From contig JAACJM010000057.1 of NCBI GenBank assembly GCA_013368315.1, positions 124,001 to 188,000 of the forward strand: DNA of 64,000 nucleotides. The letters are read 5' to 3'. This stretch comes from Tetrapyrgos nigripes. Taxonomy: Eukaryota; Basidiomycota; Agaricomycetes; Agaricales; Campanellaceae. Below the pieces are notes generated by a model. The model saw nothing but the letters and a program-made list of their open reading frames with translations. It ran no database searches and was not told the DNA's origin. Both the position numbers and the translations under genes were made by a program. Positions 57,537 through 64,000 of the stretch are shown here, piece by piece. Position 1 is the first letter of the stretch; each line of letters starts with the position of its first letter.

Positions 57537-58256
57537 TTAAGATTTATCACGGAAGCCCAGCGGAGACCGGAAGCGGAGACCCGCGCAGCTCTTATCCCCT
57601 CTTATACCATTCTCTCTGTCCTTCAGAATTCTGTGCTACATATTGTAGACCCGTTCTCCTCCACAAAAATCCAATTTCGTTAAGCATGAGACCTCCAAAT
57701 CACTTTGATATCATGTACGATGTCGCTTTTATTTCTTTTCGTCTAATTTTCAAAGTACCAGCAACTACATAGCGACATCAAGGAATAGCAGTTAAGTTAG
57801 CATGAAGGTGGGTTTTAGTGGTGGAGGATGTTAATGTTAATGTATGTACATGTACGCATGCATGCCTGCGAATAGGACCTGAAAGGTCATAAGAGTCTCT
57901 AGTGTACTAAATGCCCAACGACCAATTGTTTTGAATTGAGCACGATGCAGAATGAGGGAATGAGATGCCAAAGGAAAGAGCCGAGAGAGAGATCGCAAAG
58001 ACGTAGCGGGAGAGAAGCGGACGAAGAATCCACGAGGAAACAGCCTTTTCTGCCAGTGTGCTCGAGTGTTCGATCAAGCAATGCTGATTAGACAGCAATA
58101 TTACAGATCCACCCCAACTGTCATAGATATTAGTGAGATGGCATGAAGATAGAGCAAGAAACGAGATTGACGACAGGTGGAAATCTTTGTGTGTGGCTCT
58201 CATGGGCGAGAACGACAAAGGAACGACTACTCACCACCTGAGAATCAACCGATCTT
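57537..58256. other. Intergenic region
   Basis: Promoter of the aminotransferase gene plus trailer of the TFIIA gene. Near 57830-57870 there are short alternating TACATG/GCATGC words. No RNA gene or coding region recognised. Confidence 0.45.
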
Positions 58257-59686
58257 TTACCATTCAAATTCCCTGTAAACACAATCGGTTAGCGCGATGC
58301 ACAATTGTCAAGGAAAATAAGACAATCAATTCTGGCTGAGATACCGTTGTATAACATATCATGGCAAGGTTAGACACCAAGCCATTCATAGAATAGGGTG
58401 AAATAATCATCATCGCCAGAACGATGTGTTCAAAGAAGAGGAAAAGCAACTCACCCATTACACTTTGCAAACAGGTAGTCTTTGCCATTGACATGGATGA
58501 TACCATCTTTAAACGTGCACCTCCATTTGTTCTTGACACGCGTGACCTGCAGAAGAGAAGAATGATAACGATAAGCATAGCTTCAGCTGATCAAAAAAGC
58601 CCACTCGCCTTTTCATAGGTGCAAAACACGATGTCCGTATCGACCCCACTCCCTTCTTCCTTCTCATCGTCCTCATCGTCAATGTCCGAGTCATCCAGAT
58701 CACTGTTGATAGCCTCTGCATCAGCAGCACTCGAACTCGTCTGAGACTCCGCTGGTACTTGAGGAAGAGATGGATGATTTGACCGAGGGACATATGGAAG
58801 AGGCGGAGGAGTCCTCGAGTCCTCATCCGATTCGTCTTCCGACGGCCCGTCGAGCTGTGGAATCCGTCCACCAGAGCCGCCACCACCTGAATTGCTCGAC
58901 GCCTGTGCTGTTGGCTGGGACTGGGATTGTGAAGAACCGGAAGGAGGTGCTGGAGCGGCCGAAGGTGTTGCTGAAGATGAAAGTGGGATGTAGGGTCTCC
59001 CCAGAGGCACGCCTGGTGCGGTTGTACTCCCATTGACACCATTTTGAGTGGTCGAGGATCCTTGAGCACCGGGCGGGAAGGATAACATGCTTGCTTGACC
59101 CGTTGGAGCAGAGGGCCTGATACCGTTGAGTTGGGGACCAGGTAGAGGCGGCACTGCATACAGCATTTGAGGACCGTTGAGCATGTATCGGGGATCCATT
59201 GGTTCTGTTTTTACCCCTGGATGCGGGGGAGGTGCATAATGGTGGGGTAGAGTCTGCGGAGCATACGAATGTGGACCAGGAGGCGCAGCACCGTACATGT
59301 GGGCATGAGGATGAGATTGGGTGGTATAAGGATGGTGCTGTGGTGGGATTGAGGAAGCAGGTGGCTGCGTTGCGACTTCAAAGTCGGCGACACGGGATTG
59401 GATTACTTTGTTCTCCCATTTCTGCAAGAATAAGATTGAGAAAGAACAGGGAGGACCGGAAACGGAAACGCATACATGCTGTAGCTCAGCAAGGATGTCT
59501 TCAGACACGTCAAACTTTTCAAAGTCGCCTTTGATGTTCGAAATAACCTCGTCGATGACATGACGGTAGATAGTAGGCTCCAGAAGAGAAAAAACAAACG
59601 AATTACTACCAGACCGAACTGGACAAGACACAGACGCTCGAGCAGAGACGCTGTAGCTCTATGCTCACCACAATTTTATTGGACAT
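58257..59686 (-). CDS. TOA1: Transcription initiation factor TFIIA large subunit
   Basis: General transcription factor that stabilises TBP on the TATA box. 346 residues, exons 59669-59686, 59476-59577, 58609-59421, 58455-58546 and 58257-58272. The N-terminal helical bundle starts MSNKIVPTIYRHVIDEVI; the first coding exon has only 18 nt. A Pro/Gln/Ser-rich spacer of about 200 residues and an acidic patch (DLDDSDIDDEDDEKEE) follow. The C-terminal beta-barrel part reads DTDIVFCTYEKVTRVKNKW, then YLFAKCNGEFEW at the end, as in TFIIA-alpha/beta. The last coding exon has 16 nt. Intron 58547-58608 starts GCGAGT, a GC-AG intron; the last intron is long for this window (182 nt). Confidence 0.93.
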
Positions 59687-59906
59687 ATCAGCTTTACTCG
59701 ACGACGACCGTGGACAACAACGACGACGACGACGGGCAGATGGCGGGAAGAGAGAAAGGCAGAGCGCCTTATATACTCCTGACTCATCCTACGTAGCTTC
59801 GGGATTTTCCGGGCACACTGCCACATGACTCATTGGGGATTTTTTGTTTTTCAAAGTTAAACGTTAAATACACAATCCATAGTCCATAATACAAGTCTTT
59901 CGTAGT

Positions 59907-61516
59907 TTAGTCTTCTTCTTCAATACCCAGCACCTTTCTTACAGCGTCCTCTTCCCGCTTTGCAGCATTAATTCGCGACTGCTTCAGCCTTTCCAGTCCA
60001 AGACTGATACTCTTCATATGGACATCCAATGGAATCTCCCCACCCACAAGCTGAGGCGCTGTCACTCGTTCTCTGAGATCTTCCATGTCATCACTTAGCG
60101 CATGAAGGGTCTGCAGTGCCGAAACGACATGCAACAGAGCTCTCTTCCGATACTCTGCTAGCCCTTTTAACAACTTGAGATGATCATCAAATCCTTTCAT
60201 TTCCTTCCGATGACCACCTAAATGAGTCCATAGGTACGCCAAAAGCTCAGCTCTGGCAGCAGAGACGTGGGCGTCCTCTCGTGACACCAGCTCGTGGATG
60301 ACAGATAGATGCTCTTCTAGCTTTTCCAAATTGGTACGCTGTACCTCGGCTTCAAGAACGAGACGCTGTATGCCGGAGGACAGAACATGCATTGCATCTG
60401 AGAACGTCTTGAGGACCACATCATCGGTTGAGGATTTCGGGAAAAATGGGATGAGGGAACGAATAGATAATGGTGACCGGCCCTTGGCTTGAGCATCCTC
60501 AATGGCATGAAGAGCGTAATCATTGACCGCGACGATTCTTAGACAATGTGTCAGCACCTGAATGCAAGAGAAAATGTTAGAAGATAGCGTACTGGTCTAC
60601 AGCTCCTGCTGTTTTCGATCCTAGACGCTGCAGCCCTCGGCCAGTTTGACGAGCGTCTTCGACAAAATTGATCAACGAATCAGCTGAAAAAATACGTTAA
60701 GCAGGGACACGCAACCATTGATTCGAAATACTTACCCAACAAATTCTTGCTTGTCAGCTTGCTGTCCCGGACAAGCACAACGAGGTCTTTGGTTGCCATC
60801 TCTGCCTTCTTGATATTCAAAGCAAGCCCGGAACCTCCGGCTGAATTGTCTAGCAGTTGCTCGAAAGACGTCTGCGCGTCAATCAACTTTGGATAATCAG
60901 CCCATTTTGGAGCTCTGCTTCGAGCAGGAGTTGAGACTCGTATGGGATGGGGGGAATCCGGCAAACACATGCTGCTGGAGCTTACCCCGGGAATGAAACA
61001 GAAGGGCTTCAGCGCCATCCTGAACGTGTCCACCACTCTTCCAAAGATAAGGGCAAGGATAAACAAAAACAGGAGAAATGATAGAGGTCGTAGCAGCAGT
61101 TTAAAACTGCCCGTAAAGACGGCAATGACATATCCAAAGACACTCCATATGACGCGGACGAAGTTGTCAAACCATCCTTCAGCAAAAACCTCTTCTTTCC
61201 AGGACCTTGGGGGAGATTTGGGCTCACGCTTGATGTATGTTGCAGAGAGCGAGCTCTTCTCCTTCAGTAATCTGCGTTTACGAGGCGAACCGCCGACTCG
61301 AATAGGTGTCATCCTCCGGCTTGGGGAAGAAGCGGAAGATTTGACTTCAACCATGCTTCCATCTTCTGAGTCGGATTCAGTGACATCTTCCCAGTCTGCT
61401 TCATTCTTTAACTTGGTTTTCTATAGGAGAAGCATGACGTTAATTGGAAGAGAAAAGGCGTACGCTTTATTTACCTCTGTACGTTTGGATTCGAGTTTCT
61501 TGACTGGAGAAGGCAT
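59907..61516 (-). CDS. Unrecognised membrane protein with helical C-terminal domain
   Basis: Protein of 486 residues, exons 61475-61516, 60736-61420, 60601-60683 and 59907-60557. I do not recognise a family. The N-terminus is basic and Ser/Pro-rich (MPSPVKKLESKRTE; PSRRMTPIRVGGSPRKRR), suggesting a nucleoplasmic or cytoplasmic tail. Around residues 120-170 there are two hydrophobic stretches (VIWSVFGYVIAVFTGSF and PLSFLLFLFILALIFGRVV). After them the chain is almost entirely helical, with coiled-coil-like character (QRLVLEAEVQRTNLEKLEEH, LRERVTAPQ) to the end. The layout fits a nuclear-envelope or ER protein, but that is a guess. Third intron: donor GTAGAC (60600), length 43 nt. Confidence 0.75.
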
Positions 61517-61759
61517 TCAAGAGAGTAATGGAAGATTGAGAGAGAGGAAAAGAGCGTGTTGAGCATGACGCTTTGGGGCGTGTATTAACGCAGTTTAGAG
61601 ATGCCCTTCATGCGCACGTGCTAAAAAATTCGACATTTTGTCGCGTTTTTATTGTTTTCACTTTTTGAACTTGAACCAGAACCTTTATCTGCTCATCCCA
61701 GCACCGTTTCAGAAGCTCCTACTCATCCTTCTCCTACATCTTTTTGCGTTATCTCCAGC

Positions 61760-62744
61760 ATGAATTTGCCATGTTTCCAATGCAGCTCTCAGCCTTCTGC
61801 GAAAACTGATCTCCTGTTTGAGTTTTGCACCAGGCTCTATCATGGAGACCTTGCTTCCGACCAACGACCCACCTCCCGGCGAATCTATTACTGGTTTGGA
61901 GCTAGGCTATAGCTCGGCAAAGGCTTACAGAGGCGGCCGTTGAAATTTCTACCTTCCAAAAAGGCAACTCGCGACGTACAACGAATATCGCCAAAACGAC
62001 TTGACTGGAGTATCGACTGCCTGTGTCGATGCCCAACGTTAGAATGACCACTTTACGATGTGTTGCCATTATGTGACCGCATTATGTATCTCCCGCTAAT
62101 GACAGAATACGATCACTCCAGGAGGAATTAGATTTTCTCGTCTCCAAACGCGACGTAGCGTCCAGCTACTTCGAAGAGTACAGGAACGTGCTCCATCCTA
62201 CTTGTCGGTTTCCCATAGAATTTTTCCAGGAAATCTTTCTCTTCTGCACTGAAGACACGAACCCGCTCGACACTGGTGCGATATCTTGAGTTTTGGTCTC
62301 TGGATAATGGAGAAACATCGTTTTTGGATACTCTAAAACTCTACTTCAGTGTGGTGCTGAAGTTGGATAAAGTATCCGACGGTGACGAGAATGTATCGAA
62401 GTATATATCTATGCTTGCAGTATATTTTCAGCGCTCCTGCAACTCCCCTCTTGACCTTTTCCGAAAATCCCAACCACCCTCTTCTTTCGCTACTCTGGGC
62501 TCATTCTGATTGGTAGCGGAAGGCGTTCTTGGCCCTCCTTGAGTCCCTCCTCCTACATTCCGCTCTCTCATCCATTAGAGGCTCTCTTTCCAGACTCGAG
62601 ACTCTCAGCCTCGTCGCACGAGTAAAACAAAGATGTCGTTCTACATCCTTCCTCAGCGTCTGTGCCGGTGGTGGCCCGCCCGAAACGAATAGAATTTGGT
62701 CACTGCTATTCCCTGAGACGGCGCCAGACGATCTGTCTACTTGA
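61760..62744 (+). pseudogene. Decayed F-box-type gene
   Basis: Pieces of the large Agaricomycete F-box family appear in different frames. At 61760 the start reads MNLPCFQCSSQPSAKTDLLF. In another frame (61841 onward) follow TLLPTNDPPPGESITGLEL and a stop. At about 62100-62280 come LQEELDFLVSKRDVASSYFEE and the F-box core FPIEFFQEIFLFC. Further parts (LAVYFQRSCNSPLDLF; LLHSALSSIRGSL) lie in later frames up to 62744. No exon model joins these pieces, so the gene is broken by frameshifts and stops. Fragments like this are common in mushroom genomes. Confidence 0.6.
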
Positions 62745-63292
62745 TACAATATCTGATTAAAATAAAAACATCCAGAGTCTGTCTTCTGTTCATGAAAATG
62801 TTGGGCACAATGGCGCGATCTTCGTGACGACACGGAGACCTGGGTTCGGTGCGCAGGATGTCCATGTCTCGGGTCTTGTCAATCGAGTCTATATGTAGTG
62901 CTTTCACAGGATGCGGCAAGGCTGGAGACAATTTTCTATGCACAAAGTAAGCAAATGTACTCGCCTTCGTAAATGCCGTCGAGAAACATTGAGGCAATAA
63001 ACGGACGTTCAGGATTGCATCTCCAAGTCCGTTGACCAAGGACAGCCTAGCACGTTGTGTTCAGTTAACACGAAGAGGAATTGTGATCATGACCATGTAC
63101 GGAGGACACTCGATACTCACCGACATCTCATTCAATGGTATACCAGACGTACAAGATATACCTCAGCTGATGTCTTGCTGCTTAAAACCACAGAAAGGCA
63201 ACGTCATCACGCACATTTCTTCAATCACCATCACCCAGTTGTTTGTCATTATGGTACAACAATACTAGTCACAAGAAAAGAAAGCTTCCAAT
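62745..63292. other. Intergenic region
   Basis: No supported gene. It lies between the F-box relic and the 3' end of the repeat gene on the minus strand. Confidence 0.45.
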
Positions 63293-64000
63293 CTAAGCCC
63301 AGATCCAGTCAATAATTCCTCGCTTCACAAAGTCGAGGTCTTCCCCTCGGGTTTCTAGCTCAGAGAGAAAGTCTACCACCTCCCCTCGGGTTTCTAGCTC
63401 AGAGAGAAAATCGACCTCTTCCCCTCGGGTTTCTAGCTCAGAGAGAAAGTCGTCGACCTCTTCCTCTCGGGCTTCTCGCTCAGCGAGCTTAGCGAGTAGA
63501 GCGCGAGCAGCACGCGAACCCTGCAGAAGACAGATCAAAACAGTCAACTCGCCATTCCAGAACATATGAATGCTTGAACGAGCTTACCGCCTGAGCGCCC
63601 TGACCCTGACCCAAAATCCCACCGAGGACACCGGCACCCTTTCCTGCGGCAGCACCAGTTGCAGCACCAGCACCGGCAGCACCAGTCGCAGCACCAGTAT
63701 TGGCAGCACCAGTTGCAGCACCAGCACCGGCAACACCAGTCGCAGCACCAGTACCGGCAGCACCAGTCGCAGCACCAGTATCGGCAACACCAGTACCGGC
63801 AGCACCAGTCGCAGCACCAGCATCGGCAACACCAGTATCGGCAGCACCAGTCGCAGCACCAGTATCGGCACACCAGTCGCAGCACCAGTCGCAGCACCAG
63901 TCGCAGCACCAGTCGCAGCACCAGTCGCAGCACCAGTCGCAGCACCAGTCGCAGCACCAGTCGCAGCACCAGTCGCAGCACCAGTCGCAGCACCAGTCGC
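63293..64000 (-). CDS. 3' part of a repeat-rich gene, runs off the window
   Basis: The gene enters from beyond position 64000. Exon 63588-64000 is a minisatellite that reads, in the frame continuing into the last exon, as Ala-Thr-Gly-Ala units followed by GKGAGVLGGILGQGQGAQA. The last exon (63293-63520, intron 63521-63587, GTAAGC..CTGCAG) encodes GSRAARALLAKLAEREAREE, then three repeats of DFLSELETRGE and the end DFVKRGIIDWIWA. The first part resembles low-complexity secreted or wall proteins, but the start is outside. One 12-bp unit near 63867 has lost a base, so the frame upstream of it is shifted. Function unknown. Confidence 0.6.
63343..63487. repeat. 39-bp coding repeat, three units plus a degenerate fourth
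   Basis: CCCCTCGGGTTTCTAGCTCA starts at 63343, 63382 and 63421 (period 39). A diverged unit follows 42 bp later (CTCTCGGGCTTCTCGCTCAG). On the minus strand each unit encodes a 13-residue acidic helix repeat with core DFLSELETRGE. Confidence 0.85.
63647..64000. repeat. 12-bp minisatellite (GCAGCACCAGTC)
   Basis: Imperfect units (variants with ACC, TAT, AAC) from 63647 to about 63866, then perfect GCAGCACCAGTC units to the window end. One unit at about 63866-63876 has 11 bases (CGGCACACCAG instead of 12). The array continues outside the window. Confidence 0.92.

Noticed and set aside
58273..58454. Possible C/D-box snoRNA in the long TFIIA intron (ATGATGA present)
   Set aside because: No CTGA D-box at a fitting distance and no terminal stem; one C-box-like word is not enough.
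63544..63993. Leu/Arg/Val- and Cys/Trp-rich frame over the minisatellite as a protein
   Set aside because: It is an alternative frame of the repeat and does not continue into the last exon.
1..64000. CRISPR array, bacterial operons or ribosome binding sites
   Set aside because: The window is eukaryotic; the only regular arrays are the coding minisatellite and short tandem repeats.

Overview
The window looks like nuclear DNA of a filamentous basidiomycete, most likely an Agaricomycete. Genes lie close together on both strands and are split by many introns of about 45-70 nt. The content fits: a long single-chain sulfite reductase beta subunit, a DASH-complex Hsk3 subunit, a dynein intermediate chain and decayed F-box genes of the mushroom type. 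All exon models were built by eye from GT-AG or GC-AG boundaries and checked by adding up codon phase. None has transcript support.

Layout. 1-4300: a small unrecognised gene and a decayed tandem copy of it, then gene-poor DNA. 4303-8810: cytochrome P450, short-chain dehydrogenase and a small Rossmann-fold protein, all on +. 8991-15094 (-): a 1910-residue Mus7/Mms22-like repair protein. 15952-20186 (+): an FSH1-type serine hydrolase with a long tail and a two-finger zinc protein. 20187-23526: gene-free. 23527-26869: an AT-hook nuclear protein (-) and a divergent small Pro/Ser-rich protein (+). 26870-29817: gene-free. 29818-41516: Hsk3 (+), dynein intermediate chain (-), PHD protein of Cti6 type (-), tRNA-splicing endonuclease Sen2 (-) and sulfite reductase beta (+). 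41517-52535: a segmentally duplicated locus with three copies of one unrecognised membrane-protein gene (two direct, one inverted), duplicated flanks and one emptied unit. 52543-61516 (-): BTB protein, alanine-glyoxylate aminotransferase, TFIIA large subunit and an unrecognised membrane protein. 61760-62744: F-box pseudogene. 63293-64000 (-): the 3' part of a gene made of a 12-bp minisatellite plus a 39-bp repeat.

Most recognisable genes are housekeeping: DNA repair, transcription, tRNA splicing, sulfur assimilation, microtubule motor and kinetochore. Only the P450/SDR/Rossmann trio and the membrane-protein array look accessory.

Main observations: the triplicated membrane-protein locus, with a gene-conversion-like tract and a displaced copy of the sulfite reductase 3' end; a 7-nt and a 17-nt micro-exon; three GC-AG introns; single-base frame breaks in three otherwise sound genes; and a minisatellite that is open in all six frames.
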